A stretch of 64,000 bases of DNA, from the NCBI GenBank assembly GCA_963663215.1, contig OY760140.1:1612001-1676000 (forward strand), written 5' to 3'. Source of the DNA: BJGV01 sp003230615 (GTDB lineage Bacteria > Pseudomonadota > Gammaproteobacteria > Burkholderiales > Nitrosomonadaceae). Shown piece after piece: positions 41,870 to 51,675 of the stretch. How positions within the stretch are numbered: the stretch's first letter is position 1; each line of letters starts with the position of its first letter. Made by a program: the position numbers and the translations under genes. Under the pieces are notes generated by a model that saw only the letters and a list, made by a program, of their open reading frames with translations, made no database searches and was not told the origin of the DNA.

Positions 41870-42700
41870 ATGACTGATACTTACGCCGTCATTGGTAACC
41901 CTATCACCCACAGCAAATCGCCGCTTATCCATGCCGAGTTCTCAAAACAGACTGGGCAGGACATATGTTATAAAACCATACTTGCCCCACTGAATGGTTT
42001 CGTAACAGCAACAGAAGTTTTTCGGCAGAATAGCGGAAAGGGTATGAACGTAACTGTCCCATTCAAGGTTGAAGCTTACAAAATTTCAAACCAGCTAACT
42101 GAACAAGCAATTGCTGCACAAGCAGTTAATACACTAGTGTTTGATAACGACAAAATATACGGTGACAACACTGATGGAACTGGACTAATACGCGACATTG
42201 TAGACAATCTAGGCTTCGCTATTACGGCCAAGCGGGTGCTGCTATGTGGTGCAGGTGGTGCAGCTCGCGGCATAATGCTGCCATTGCTGAAACAAGAACC
42301 ACGCATGCTAGTAATCTCAAATCGTACCGTACAAAAAGCACATGGATTACGGCAACAATTCTCTTCGTATAAAAATATTGTATCTAGTAATTATGCAGAG
42401 ATTTATGGGAAGGAATTTGACCTTATAATCAACGCCACCTCCGCTAGCCTTATCGGTAAAGCGCTATCATTACCGCTGGGCATATTCTCCACTGAATCGC
42501 TTGCATACGACATAATGTACGGCAATAGGAATACTCCCTTTTTGCAATTTGCTCGACAAGAAGGCGCAACACATCTGTCTGATGGCATCGGTATGCTGGT
42601 GGAGCAGGCCGCAGAATCGTTCTTCATATGGCGTGGGATGAGGCCTAAAACCAAGCCACTGATTGAGATGCTAAGTCAAAAAATTAAACATATAGAATAA
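41870..42700 (+). CDS. aroE: Shikimate dehydrogenase (NADP+)
   Basis: 276 residues. Substrate motif GNPITHSKSPLIH, NVTVPFKVEAY, NTDGTGLIRDI, and the NADP site CGAGGAARGIM are present. Fourth step of aromatic amino-acid biosynthesis. mtgA starts 12 bases downstream. Confidence 0.96.
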   Translation: MTDTYAVIGNPITHSKSPLIHAEFSKQTGQDICYKTILAPLNGFVTATEVFRQNSGKGMNVTVPFKVEAYKISNQLTEQAIAAQAVNTLVFDNDKIYGDNTDGTGLIRDIVDNLGFAITAKRVLLCGAGGAARGIMLPLLKQEPRMLVISNRTVQKAHGLRQQFSSYKNIVSSNYAEIYGKEFDLIINATSASLIGKALSLPLGIFSTESLAYDIMYGNRNTPFLQFARQEGATHLSDGIGMLVEQAAESFFIWRGMRPKTKPLIEMLSQKIKHIE

Positions 42701-42712
42701 TATGAGAAATAA

Positions 42713-43417
42713 GTGATAAAACCTCGCAGGTATTGGCCCTGGAAAATTCTCCTCTTTCTATTCTGTCTAGTTTTTTTCTATCAAATATGGATACTCTGCC
42801 ATGTTGTTTATTGGAATTTATACAATCCGTCTACCAGCGCTTTCATGCAGCACCGGCTATATATATTACAAAAGAAGAATCCTAATGCTGAAATAAAGTT
42901 ACACAATAAGTGGGTATCTTACGAACTCATTTCTCCTAATCTAAAACGCGCCGTTATAGCTGCTGAGGATGCTAAATTTCTGGAACATAAAGGTTTTGAT
43001 TTTAAGGCAATACAGAAAGCCTATAAGAAGAACCTAAAAATGGGTAAATTTATTGCAGGTGGCTCCACTATCAGCCAACAACTTGCAAAGAACCTATTTC
43101 TCTCAAATAAAAAAACACCTTGGCGTAAGATGGAAGAAGCTATCATTACTTTGATGCTAGAAAATGTAATGACCAAACGTCGGATTCTGGAAATTTATTT
43201 AAATGTGATTGAATGGGGCAACGACGTGTTCGGTGCTGAAGCTGCCGCCCAATATTATTACAATGTGTCCACCTCATCGATTTCTGCAAAGCAATCTGCT
43301 CGCCTTGCTGCTATGATTCCTAACCCGAGATTCTATGACAGAAATCGCAATACCCCGTGGCTGTTGAAAAAATCAGATATCATTCTCAGCAGAATGACCT
43401 CTTCAAGAATTCCTTGA
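42713..43417 (+). CDS. mtgA: Monofunctional peptidoglycan transglycosylase
   Basis: 234 residues, GTG start at 42713. One N-terminal membrane anchor (ILLFLFCLVFFYQIWIL) and a GT51 domain with the catalytic Glu in AAEDAKFLEHKGFD, plus GGSTISQQLAKNLFLS and RRILEIYLNVIEWG. Polymerises lipid II on the outside of the inner membrane. The aroE-mtgA-mgtE order here is on one strand. Confidence 0.95.
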   Translation: MIKPRRYWPWKILLFLFCLVFFYQIWILCHVVYWNLYNPSTSAFMQHRLYILQKKNPNAEIKLHNKWVSYELISPNLKRAVIAAEDAKFLEHKGFDFKAIQKAYKKNLKMGKFIAGGSTISQQLAKNLFLSNKKTPWRKMEEAIITLMLENVMTKRRILEIYLNVIEWGNDVFGAEAAAQYYYNVSTSSISAKQSARLAAMIPNPRFYDRNRNTPWLLKKSDIILSRMTSSRIP

Positions 43418-43550
43418 ATATTTTTTCTGGTTTTCTTGTTGGTATGGCGCATACTCTCTGCTAACCTTTTTTCTCATAATAAATATTCGACGTATCTCTT
43501 GAATTTCCTTACAATCTCACAATTTTGTGTCGTCACTGTAACGACTTGCC

Positions 43551-44999
43551 ATGACTGGAACAAACAATCACAACGACCTCGAAACCAAAAATCTGCAACA
43601 AAACTTGCAGCGAGTGATATATCTACTGAGCAAGTACAAACTCGTAGAAGGTTTCGTACAAATGCAGGAGTTTCCGCACCATGAATTAGATAAATCTCTG
43701 GCGCATAAACAGGACCTGTTAGAACTACAAGGCCTGCTCGACAAATTACATCCCGCTGACATCGCTTATATTTTGGAAGCCCTTCCCCTTGAAGACCGTC
43801 TCATGATCTGGGATTTGGTTAAGGCAGAGCGAGACGGTGAGATTCTGTTAGAAACCTCAGATGCAGTACGCGAAACACTTATTGCCACTATGGATAGCGG
43901 GGAACTAGTAGCTGCGACAGAGCTACTAGATGCCGACGAAATAGCTGATCTAGCCCCCGATCTGCCGCGCAATGTTCTTGATGATCTGTTTCAGACGCTG
44001 CCGACGGAGGAACGAGAGCAGTTACGCTCGGCTATTTCCTATCCAGAAGATGCAGTGGGAGCACTGATGGATTTTGATATGGTAACTATCCGCGAAGATA
44101 TAACACTAGAAGTTGTTTTACGCTACCTGCGCCGCTTAGAAGGACTGCCCGACCATACTGATCAACTTTACGTAGTAGATCGAGATGAAAAACTCAAGGG
44201 TGTGCTCCCAGTAAATCATTTACTGGTGAGTGATACTGATGCTGAAGTTTCAGCGGTGATGTTAACAAAAATGATGAAGCTTCACCCAGACGAAAAAGCA
44301 CAGCAAGCAACGCATGCATTCGAACGTTATAATCTTGTTTCTGCCCCAGTGGTAGATATGAATGGTAAATTGTTGGGGCGCGTTACCGTAAACGCAGTTA
44401 TGGACTTCATCCGTGAGGAATCAGAAAATGAAGCGTTGCATCTAGCAGGCTTACGCGAAGAAGAAGACTTATTTGCACCAGTATGGAAGAGTGTAAAGAA
44501 CCGTTGGATTTGGCTAGCTTTAAATCTAGTGACAGCATTTATTGCCTCCCGTGTAATTGGCGTATTTGAGGGCTCCATCGAAAAACTGGTAGCGTTAGCG
44601 GCACTAATGCCAATTATTGCTAGTATCGGCGGAAACTCTGGTAACCAAACCATTACCATGATCGTACGTGCCCTTGCTTTAGGACAACTTAATGTCAGCA
44701 ATGCACGCAAATTATTTACTAAGGAAATAGGCGTAAGTGCTGTTAATGGTCTAGTTTGTGGCAGTGTAGTTGGATTGTTTGCCTTCTTAATTTATCACAG
44801 CATCTCCCTTAGTTTAGTAATGACTATGGCGATGGCATTAAATTTTCTTCTAGCGGCATTATTGGGAGTGCTGATTCCGCTAACACTTCATAAACTCGGG
44901 CGTGATCCAGCCAAAGGTTCCAGCGTAATGATTACTGCCGTAACCGACAGCGGTGGATTTTTTATTTTCCTAGGACTTGCTACGATTCTTTTGCTGTAA
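43551..44999 (+). CDS. mgtE: Magnesium transporter MgtE
   Basis: 482 residues. N-terminal helical domain (LHPADIAYILEALPLEDRLMIW), a CBS pair (about 150-285), and five transmembrane helices at the end, with IIASIGGNSGNQTITMIVRAL, the family signature near the pore. A Mg2+-gated channel. ATG chosen at 43551; no strong ribosome site. Confidence 0.95.
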   Translation: MTGTNNHNDLETKNLQQNLQRVIYLLSKYKLVEGFVQMQEFPHHELDKSLAHKQDLLELQGLLDKLHPADIAYILEALPLEDRLMIWDLVKAERDGEILLETSDAVRETLIATMDSGELVAATELLDADEIADLAPDLPRNVLDDLFQTLPTEEREQLRSAISYPEDAVGALMDFDMVTIREDITLEVVLRYLRRLEGLPDHTDQLYVVDRDEKLKGVLPVNHLLVSDTDAEVSAVMLTKMMKLHPDEKAQQATHAFERYNLVSAPVVDMNGKLLGRVTVNAVMDFIREESENEALHLAGLREEEDLFAPVWKSVKNRWIWLALNLVTAFIASRVIGVFEGSIEKLVALAALMPIIASIGGNSGNQTITMIVRALALGQLNVSNARKLFTKEIGVSAVNGLVCGSVVGLFAFLIYHSISLSLVMTMAMALNFLLAALLGVLIPLTLHKLGRDPAKGSSVMITAVTDSGGFFIFLGLATILLL

Positions 45000-45110
45000 C
45001 GGGTTGTTTTGATACGGTATCAGAATTTAAAAAGATAATAGGCCTTACAAAAGAACCATCGTTATCCTGTCACTTACTGAGCAATATTTCAGTCTTCTCT
45101 CACGTACCAA

Positions 45111-46364
45111 CTATGGCAAAATTCTTTCGTTAGTAATTAATTCCTCCACAGACTCGCGCTCCCTGATAAGATGAATGTGGTCACCATCTACCATAACCTC
45201 GGCAGCACGGGGACGACTGTTGTAATTGGAACTCATACTCATACCGTAAGCACCAACAGACATTACAGCAAGTAGATCCCCTTGAGCCAGTGCAAGCTTA
45301 CGGTCATGCCCAAGGAAATCTCCAGTTTCACAAACAGGGCCTACTATTTGGTAATTTTTAGTCTTATTGTCGTTTCTAATAACTGGCAAAATTTCATGGT
45401 AAGCATCGTACAAAGCCGGACGTATAAGATCATTCATGGCTGCATCCACAATGGCGAAATTTCTATGAGATGTATGCTTGATATATTCGACACGGGTTAG
45501 CAATAAACCAGCATTCCCCACCAAGGAACGTCCAGGCTCAATCAAGATACGCTGGGTACGATGACCAATGTCGGCACATAATTCCGTAACGTAATTCTGA
45601 GCTGATGGTGGATTTTCTTCAAAATAACGAATTCCAAGTCCGCCACCTAAATCCAAGTGCTCAATGTGGAGTTTTTTCGCTTCCAAGCAATCCAACAAAC
45701 TAAGCATCTTCCTACAGGCTTCAGAAAACGGAGCGATTTCAGTTAACTGTGAGCCTATGTGGAAATCCAATCCGATAATACGAACATTGGTAAGTTTTTC
45801 ACCAGAGGCATAGAGTTTTTCTGCTTCGTTAAAAGGAATGCCAAATTTATTCTCTTTGAGACCAGTAGAAATATAAGGATGAGTCCTTGCATCTACATCA
45901 GGATTAACTCTCAGGCTCACCGGGGCAATCTTATCCATTTCACACGCTACTTGGTTTAAAACCCCTAGCTCCGCTTCTGATTCTACGTTAAAGCAGAGTA
46001 TACTAGCAGCAAGCGCAGCTCGAATTTCATCAGAGCGTTTTCCTACTCCAGAAAACACTATTTTTTGTGGATCGCCACCTGCTTTGAGAACTCTATGTAG
46101 CTCGCCACCAGAAACTATATCAAAGCCACTACCTAGTTTGGCAAATAAGTTGAGAATAGCAAGACTGGGATTAGCCTTTACTGCATAGCACACCAAGTGA
46201 TCACGTTCAGCAAAGGCAGTATCGAATTCATGAAAAGTAGTAGTCAGTGCAGAACGTGAATAAACGTAACAAGGTGTACCATAATCTCTGAAAATACGAT
46301 CTAGAGGAACTGATTCGACACAAAGCTTAGCATCGTGATACTCAAAAAAAGGAAACCAGCTCAA
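45111..46364 (-). CDS. lysA: Diaminopimelate decarboxylase
   Basis: 417 residues from TTG 46364, which overlaps the lptM stop (TTGA) with AAGGA 8 bases upstream. A longer in-frame extension to 46499 reads through lptM and is not real. PLP lysine in YAVKANPSLAIL, the GGGLGIRY pyridoxal-phosphate loop, and the C-terminal CETGDFLGHDRKL. Last step of lysine synthesis; the substrate, meso-diaminopimelate, is also used for peptidoglycan. Confidence 0.95.
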   Translation of the reverse strand: MSWFPFFEYHDAKLCVESVPLDRIFRDYGTPCYVYSRSALTTTFHEFDTAFAERDHLVCYAVKANPSLAILNLFAKLGSGFDIVSGGELHRVLKAGGDPQKIVFSGVGKRSDEIRAALAASILCFNVESEAELGVLNQVACEMDKIAPVSLRVNPDVDARTHPYISTGLKENKFGIPFNEAEKLYASGEKLTNVRIIGLDFHIGSQLTEIAPFSEACRKMLSLLDCLEAKKLHIEHLDLGGGLGIRYFEENPPSAQNYVTELCADIGHRTQRILIEPGRSLVGNAGLLLTRVEYIKHTSHRNFAIVDAAMNDLIRPALYDAYHEILPVIRNDNKTKNYQIVGPVCETGDFLGHDRKLALAQGDLLAVMSVGAYGMSMSSNYNSRPRAAEVMVDGDHIHLIRERESVEELITNERILP

Positions 46365-46492
46365 TTCTTTTGTCCTTCCACCTGAGATTCCTGTATCTCT
46401 GATGACGAATCTTGTGGAAGATAAAGAGGCCCTTTCAGCCCACAGGCTTGTAGCATCAAGACCAACAAAATAGCAATATATTGTGTACGCAT
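46361..46492 (-). CDS. lptM: LptM-like small outer-membrane lipoprotein
   Basis: 43 residues, ATG 46492, too short to have been picked up as an ordinary long reading frame. Signal sequence MRTQYIAILLVLMLQACG with lipobox (LQAC, Cys17), then GLKGPLYLP, the hallmark of the YifL/LptM family, upstream of lysA as in many proteobacteria. LptM helps assembly of the LPS transport protein LptD. Its stop overlaps the lysA start by 3 bases, so the two are translated together. Confidence 0.88.
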   Translation of the reverse strand: MRTQYIAILLVLMLQACGLKGPLYLPQDSSSEIQESQVEGQKN

Positions 46493-46592
46493 GGAACAAT
46501 TACCAAAATAATTGATGCAAAATACTAACATAGATACAAATCAATAAATGAGCCTATGTAAACTTAGTAATTATGTATCAAAAATGCTGCCC

Positions 46593-47351
46593 TTACCTAA
46601 GCCTTCTCAATTCTTCCCGAACCAGCAAATAGTTTGGGTATATACTTTCCACCGTTTTCCAAAATGCTGAAGAATGATTCATCTCAATGAGATGCGACAA
46701 TTCGTGAGCAACAACGTAGTCCACCAGACTAAGCGGCAGTTGAATCAGTCGCCAATTTAGATAAACAATGCCACGCATGTCACAGCTACCCCATTGGGTT
46801 TTGGCACGCGACAACCGCAATTGAGGGCGTGGTACACCTTGCTTGTTTGCGAAACATGCCATGCGCTTGCTGAAACAGACTAGCGCCTGTTTGTGATACC
46901 ACTCCATTACGAATTTCTCAACTTCTTGAGTAGTTAGCGTAGATGGTAATGGCAATGCTAATTGTCTCCTTTCCACATTTGTTTTCACTTTCACTTTAGC
47001 CATTTGCATCACTCCAGATGCAGTTGTTGCTAACTGCCATGGTTCTCCAAGTAACGGAAAAATTTCCGATTCCTCCCACACCAGCCTGACCGATTCTTTG
47101 TTTTCCCATTCGTCTAGTTTTTTTAGGACCCACTTGGCTCTGTCTTGTAATACAGATTCGACCCAACTTAATGACTCCCTCAGAGGAGCACTAACTGTCA
47201 AGCCATCACAATCTATTTTCATACCTATTGCCCTGCATCTACGACGCTTTAGAGTATATGGCACTTCTTTGCCATTCAAAGTAACACAGCGCATTTCTCT
47301 CTTACGTGTTTTTCTGTCTACACATGAAGACTGAGATGAATCCCTTGTCAT
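46593..47351 (-). CDS. YgjP-like zinc metallopeptidase (SprT-like/M48-related)
   Basis: About 252 residues. HELSHLIEMNHSSAFW carries the HExxH-type zinc site, with a third ligand in the region after it; the domain begins with YTLKRRRCRAIGMKID. Function in general unknown (DUF45/YgjP). ATG 47351 is preceded by AGAGG five bases upstream and lies 7 bases after plsC. Last gene of the long miaB-plsC transcription unit. Confidence 0.85.
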   Translation of the reverse strand: MTRDSSQSSCVDRKTRKREMRCVTLNGKEVPYTLKRRRCRAIGMKIDCDGLTVSAPLRESLSWVESVLQDRAKWVLKKLDEWENKESVRLVWEESEIFPLLGEPWQLATTASGVMQMAKVKVKTNVERRQLALPLPSTLTTQEVEKFVMEWYHKQALVCFSKRMACFANKQGVPRPQLRLSRAKTQWGSCDMRGIVYLNWRLIQLPLSLVDYVVAHELSHLIEMNHSSAFWKTVESIYPNYLLVREELRRLR

Positions 47352-47358
47352 TTGACCT

Positions 47359-48090
47359 CTATATAGTGTTCTTCTCACCAATACGCGCGACTTCTAACTC
47401 AATCCAAGATTCTACCCTAGCGTTCAGCTCACTCGCCTCCATTCCTGCAGGATCTATCGGCGTACCTATACTAACTGTAATGGTACCAGGCCGCTTAATG
47501 AAAGAATTTTTGCCCCAAAACTCTCCTGCATTGTGTGCAACTGGAACTACCGGTACACCAGTATGTGTAGCGAGCCATGCACCACCAATTGCATATTTAC
47601 CTTTTTTCCCAGGCACGATACGCGTACCTTCCGGAAAAATTACTATCCAAAACCCTTGATTTAGTCTGTCTTTCCCTTGCTGGACGATTTGTTTCAGTGC
47701 TGCCCTCGCTGAACTGCGATTAATTGCGATGGGACTGGTCATCGCCAATCCCCAGCCAAAAAATGGTATGTAAAGTAGCCCTTTTTTAAGTACCCATACT
47801 TGTGGTGGAAAGATCTGCTGAAATGCGAGTGTCTCCCATGCTGATTGGTGTTTAGACAACACAATACTTGGTATTTTAGGAATATTTTCTATACCCAATA
47901 CACGATAACGTACACCACAGATGACGCGAATCAAATACAACATTATATGCGCCCATCCTGAAGTTATACGAGAACGATTAAGTGGGGTCAGCGGGAACGA
48001 GGCAAGAATAATTAACGTATAAAATGGGGTAATGATGATCTGTAATAAAGTATAAAATGTCGAGCGTAGTGCCGCGATAGCCGAATTCAT
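47359..48090 (-). CDS. plsC: 1-acyl-sn-glycerol-3-phosphate acyltransferase
   Basis: 243 residues, membrane associated, with two N-terminal hydrophobic parts (SIA... TPFYTLIILASFPLTP). Acyltransferase motifs SKHQSAWETLAF and FPEGTRIVPG are present; the first reads HX4E where HX4D is commonest. Makes phosphatidic acid. The ATGA overlaps the gmhB stop by 4 bases. Confidence 0.93.
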   Translation of the reverse strand: MNSAIAALRSTFYTLLQIIITPFYTLIILASFPLTPLNRSRITSGWAHIMLYLIRVICGVRYRVLGIENIPKIPSIVLSKHQSAWETLAFQQIFPPQVWVLKKGLLYIPFFGWGLAMTSPIAINRSSARAALKQIVQQGKDRLNQGFWIVIFPEGTRIVPGKKGKYAIGGAWLATHTGVPVVPVAHNAGEFWGKNSFIKRPGTITVSIGTPIDPAGMEASELNARVESWIELEVARIGEKNTI

Positions 48091-48617
48091 TTTGTCAAAG
48101 CATCAACTACAGCTGCCAGATCGGCAAAGACTCTCGTACTTTTGGGTAGGTCTCTCGCTGCTCTTATTTTTTTACCTTTTCCAGTAAGAACCATGGTTGG
48201 GACCGCACCTACCGATGCTGCAGCCTTCAAATAGAGCAACACATCACCGACCACTGGTACATCCTTTAAATTAGTACTAAAACGTTGTGCAATTTCTTCA
48301 AACATCATAATCAAAGAATTGTGGTAATCATGCTTTTCAACGCTGGTATATGGACTGAAAAATACCGCATCAATGCACCCACCAGCCCGACTCACTGCTT
48401 TGTGCATCTTATCATTAATAGCATTAAATACTAGCATATCCAATGCCTTGCGATCACAGGACTGGTTGCTGGCAACCACCACCCGATATCCCATTTGGTG
48501 AAGATGAGCAATGGCCTCTAGACTTACAGGAATAGGCCTCCATTCGCTAGGGGTCTTTGTAATGATGTTGTTATCATAATTAATAACACCATCATGATCG
48601 AGAATAATCAGCTTCAT
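48087..48617 (-). CDS. gmhB: D-glycero-beta-D-manno-heptose 1,7-bisphosphate 7-phosphatase
   Basis: 176 residues from ATG 48617 (MKLIILDHDGVINYD), 5 bases after glyS; a longer extension is inside glyS. HAD-type phosphatase with DHDGVIN, SNQS, and VGDVLLYLKAAASVGAVP. Makes heptose for LPS core, indicating that the cell still builds heptose-containing LPS. Confidence 0.92.
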   Translation of the reverse strand: MKLIILDHDGVINYDNNIITKTPSEWRPIPVSLEAIAHLHQMGYRVVVASNQSCDRKALDMLVFNAINDKMHKAVSRAGGCIDAVFFSPYTSVEKHDYHNSLIMMFEEIAQRFSTNLKDVPVVGDVLLYLKAAASVGAVPTMVLTGKGKKIRAARDLPKSTRVFADLAAVVDALTK

Positions 48618-48622
48618 AGAGT

Positions 48623-50743
48623 TCAGGAAACCATTAAGCTTAAATCGGCTACTTGATTCATATAAACACGTCCACATTTTAATAGCAGAAATCTATTGTT
48701 CCGAACTCTTAGATCTTCAGCATTTACCAGAACCTGATCAAAAAATTCTTTTACCAGAGGTGCAAGTGAAACTAAAACCTCTAAAGCCTCTGCGAAATGT
48801 TTCTCAGACTTAAGCGCCTCCGATTTCTTACCTATCTTTTGTAGAGCGTCCCATAGATTCACTTCAACATCGCTTTCAAATAGACTTGGATCTGGTCTGC
48901 TTAGCCCATCCAAGGAAGTACCAACACGGGTTACTTGTTGGCCTGATTTTTTTAGAATATTTGTTATACGTTTGTTCGCATTAGCTAGAATGCGGCCATC
49001 CTCTGTTGAGAGAAACTTCGTTGCCCTGGGAATAAAATCTGCGAGTACACCTAAGGGAGATACGCTTCCATATGGAATAATTACCGATTCTATCGCATGA
49101 TAATTATTTCCCTGGTCAATAAAATATCGCCGCGCTCTATCCAATAAAAAACCGACAACTTCAAGTATATCAACCCTAATGTCTTGCGGCTTATGTTTTT
49201 CTGTGAGAGAAACCAAATCATACAAACTAATATCAAGATGTTTTTGAATCAACATCCTAACAACTCCGAATGCATGGCGGCGTAATGCAAATGGATCCTT
49301 GTCCCCAGTAGGGATTTGCCTGATACCAAACATGCCAACTAGAACCTCCAACTTATCTGCAAGCGCGACACAAATACCGATCATATTACGAGGCAAATCA
49401 TCATCCGCAAATCGCGGCTTGTAATGGTCTTCAATTGCGAAAACGATTTCATCGCTCATTCCATCATGTTTCGCATAATAGCGTCCCATAACCCCTTGCA
49501 ACTCTGGAAATTCTCCTACCATGTCGGTGAGCAAATCAGCCTTAGCTAGCATTGCAACTTCGCCCGCTTGTTTTTCAAGCGCCTTACCACCTAATTGCAA
49601 ACCAATAGCTTGCGCGATTCCCCATACACGCTCCACTCGATCACTCTGCATACCAAGCTTGTTGTGATACACAACTCTACTTAAACCTTCTACACGAGAA
49701 GCCAAAGTCATCTTCCGATCCCGGTCAAAAAAGAATTTCGCGTCTGCCAAGCGTGCTTGTAGAACGCGTTCGTTACCATTAATGATGTTGGAGGGGTTAT
49801 CTGTCTTAATATTGCTAACGATTAAAAAACGCGGTAACAGATTGACCCCACTATCCAGTAATGGGAAATATTTTTGGTGTTGTTTCATTGAAAGTATCAA
49901 GCACTCCTGCGGTACATCCAGAAATTCCTGACTAAATCCGCCTACATACACTGCCGGATATTCAACCAAGGCGGTGACTTCATCCAAGAGCGCATCATCC
50001 CGCAGTATTTCTCCATTCTCTTTCTTGCTGCATTCGAGTAATTTTTCCCATATCATCTGCTTACGTTTCTCGAAACTTGCAATAACATATCCTTTCGTAC
50101 GTAACACCTTTTCATACTCACTGGCATGAGGGATCTCAATGTGGTTCTTGCTTAGAAAGCGGTGACCCAAAGTTTCTGCTTTGGTACTACGCAACCCAAG
50201 TATTGCTTTTGGCTCACATAGTACATTTTTGCCATGCAACATAATAAAAATATGCACTGGACGAACAAAGTATACGGTGCCAATACCCCAACGCATCACC
50301 TTGGCAACCGGCATCTTTGGTAATAAATCTTGCAAAATTTTAATGAGTACGCTTCCGAGGCTTTGACCTAGCTGCTTATGCTTATAGGTATAACAAAGTA
50401 CACCCTTATTGTCAGGTCCCTGTTGTAAGTTATCTATGGTAACTCCGCATGAGCGCGCAAATCCTTGTAACGCTGGAGTTGCCTTACCAGAAGCATCATG
50501 TGCTGCGGCCACCGTTGGCCCCTTACGCTCAACTTGTCTCTCAGACTGAACATCCAAAACTGCAGTGATAGAAACAGCTAAGCGACGCGGAGTAGCATAA
50601 GCTGTCACCTTGCTTTCAGAACTTAGTAAGCTATTCTGATCTAGGCCATTAAATACCCCTTGAGAAAAATTATCGCTTAAGGCTTGCAATAACTTAGGTG
50701 GCAATTCTTCAGTCAGAATTTCTATAAGTAATGTGTCTTGCAT
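48623..50743 (-). CDS. glyS: Glycyl-tRNA synthetase beta subunit
   Basis: 706 residues, full length, beginning MQDTLLIEILTEELPPKLLQAL. The C-terminal anticodon-binding (DALR-like) region is present. With GlyQ it forms the alpha2-beta2 glycyl enzyme. Starts 15 bases after glyQ ends. Confidence 0.96.
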   Translation of the reverse strand: MQDTLLIEILTEELPPKLLQALSDNFSQGVFNGLDQNSLLSSESKVTAYATPRRLAVSITAVLDVQSERQVERKGPTVAAAHDASGKATPALQGFARSCGVTIDNLQQGPDNKGVLCYTYKHKQLGQSLGSVLIKILQDLLPKMPVAKVMRWGIGTVYFVRPVHIFIMLHGKNVLCEPKAILGLRSTKAETLGHRFLSKNHIEIPHASEYEKVLRTKGYVIASFEKRKQMIWEKLLECSKKENGEILRDDALLDEVTALVEYPAVYVGGFSQEFLDVPQECLILSMKQHQKYFPLLDSGVNLLPRFLIVSNIKTDNPSNIINGNERVLQARLADAKFFFDRDRKMTLASRVEGLSRVVYHNKLGMQSDRVERVWGIAQAIGLQLGGKALEKQAGEVAMLAKADLLTDMVGEFPELQGVMGRYYAKHDGMSDEIVFAIEDHYKPRFADDDLPRNMIGICVALADKLEVLVGMFGIRQIPTGDKDPFALRRHAFGVVRMLIQKHLDISLYDLVSLTEKHKPQDIRVDILEVVGFLLDRARRYFIDQGNNYHAIESVIIPYGSVSPLGVLADFIPRATKFLSTEDGRILANANKRITNILKKSGQQVTRVGTSLDGLSRPDPSLFESDVEVNLWDALQKIGKKSEALKSEKHFAEALEVLVSLAPLVKEFFDQVLVNAEDLRVRNNRFLLLKCGRVYMNQVADLSLMVS

Positions 50744-50758
50744 TTAGACCTATCAGTG

Positions 50759-51631
50759 TTATTTCTGAAGCATCGGAAAACCCAATGCCTCGCGCGAATC
50801 ATAATATTCCGTTGCAACTAGTCGTGCCAATGCCCTGACTCGACCTATATAAGTTGCACGTTCAGTCACCGAAATCGCGCCACGCGCATCTAACAAATTG
50901 AAGGTGTGGGAACACTTCATCACCTGTTCGTAACTTGGCAGAGGGAGATTCAATTCGATAAGGCGTTTTGCCTCAGATTCATACATACTAAACTGCTCAA
51001 GAAGAAGGCTCACATTGCTGTACTCAAAATTGTATTTGGATTGCTCTTCCTCATTCTGGTGATAAATATCTCCGTAAGTGATTCCTTCTGTCCAAGTCAG
51101 GTTGAACACGTTATCAACACCTTGCAGGTTCATCGCAAGACGTTCTAAACCATAGGTGATTTCTCCTAGTACTGGCTTACAGTCAAGACCACCAACCTGC
51201 TGAAAGTAAGTAAATTGTGTTACTTCCATACCGTTAAGCCATACTTCCCAGCCCAAACCCCAGGCTCCAAGCGTAGGTGACTCCCAATCGTCCTCAACAA
51301 ATCGAATATCGTTCACTGCAGAATCAATTCCCAATTCTCGTAACGAATCAAGATACAGATCCTGAATATTGTCAGGTGAAGGTTTAAGTACAACCTGATA
51401 CTGATAGTAGTGCTGCAAACGATTTGGATTATTTCCGTAGCGCCCGTCTTTGGGACGACGAACCGGCTGCACATAAGCAGCTTTCCAGGATTCTGGCCCT
51501 AGAGCGCGCAAGAAAGTTGACGTATGGAACGTGCCCGCTCCCATTTCCATGTCATATGGTTGTAGCAATACACAACCCTGATTGTTCCAGTAGCGTTGCA
51601 GAGAGAGGATAATTTCCTGGAATGTAAGCAT
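50759..51631 (-). CDS. glyQ: Glycyl-tRNA synthetase alpha subunit
   Basis: 290 residues from ATG 51631 (MLTFQEIILSLQRYWNNQGC). An extra in-frame start at 51667 is less likely. Motif GAGTFHTSTFLRALGPE and QPVRRPKDGRYGNNPNRLQHYYQYQVV are the class II core. Downstream of lnt by 44 bases. Confidence 0.96.
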   Translation of the reverse strand: MLTFQEIILSLQRYWNNQGCVLLQPYDMEMGAGTFHTSTFLRALGPESWKAAYVQPVRRPKDGRYGNNPNRLQHYYQYQVVLKPSPDNIQDLYLDSLRELGIDSAVNDIRFVEDDWESPTLGAWGLGWEVWLNGMEVTQFTYFQQVGGLDCKPVLGEITYGLERLAMNLQGVDNVFNLTWTEGITYGDIYHQNEEEQSKYNFEYSNVSLLLEQFSMYESEAKRLIELNLPLPSYEQVMKCSHTFNLLDARGAISVTERATYIGRVRALARLVATEYYDSREALGFPMLQK

Positions 51632-51675
51632 GAAAATGTCTGAATAAAACCACAATAATCTAAACAATTAAGATT

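Noticed and set aside
43436..43684. 82-codon plus-strand frame between mtgA and mgtE
   Set aside because: Overlaps the mgtE start in another frame and has no ribosome site; mgtE is clear.
46365..46499. Extension of lysA to 46499
   Set aside because: The extra residues do not resemble LysA and the same DNA encodes lptM in another frame, with a good ribosome site for the shorter lysA.
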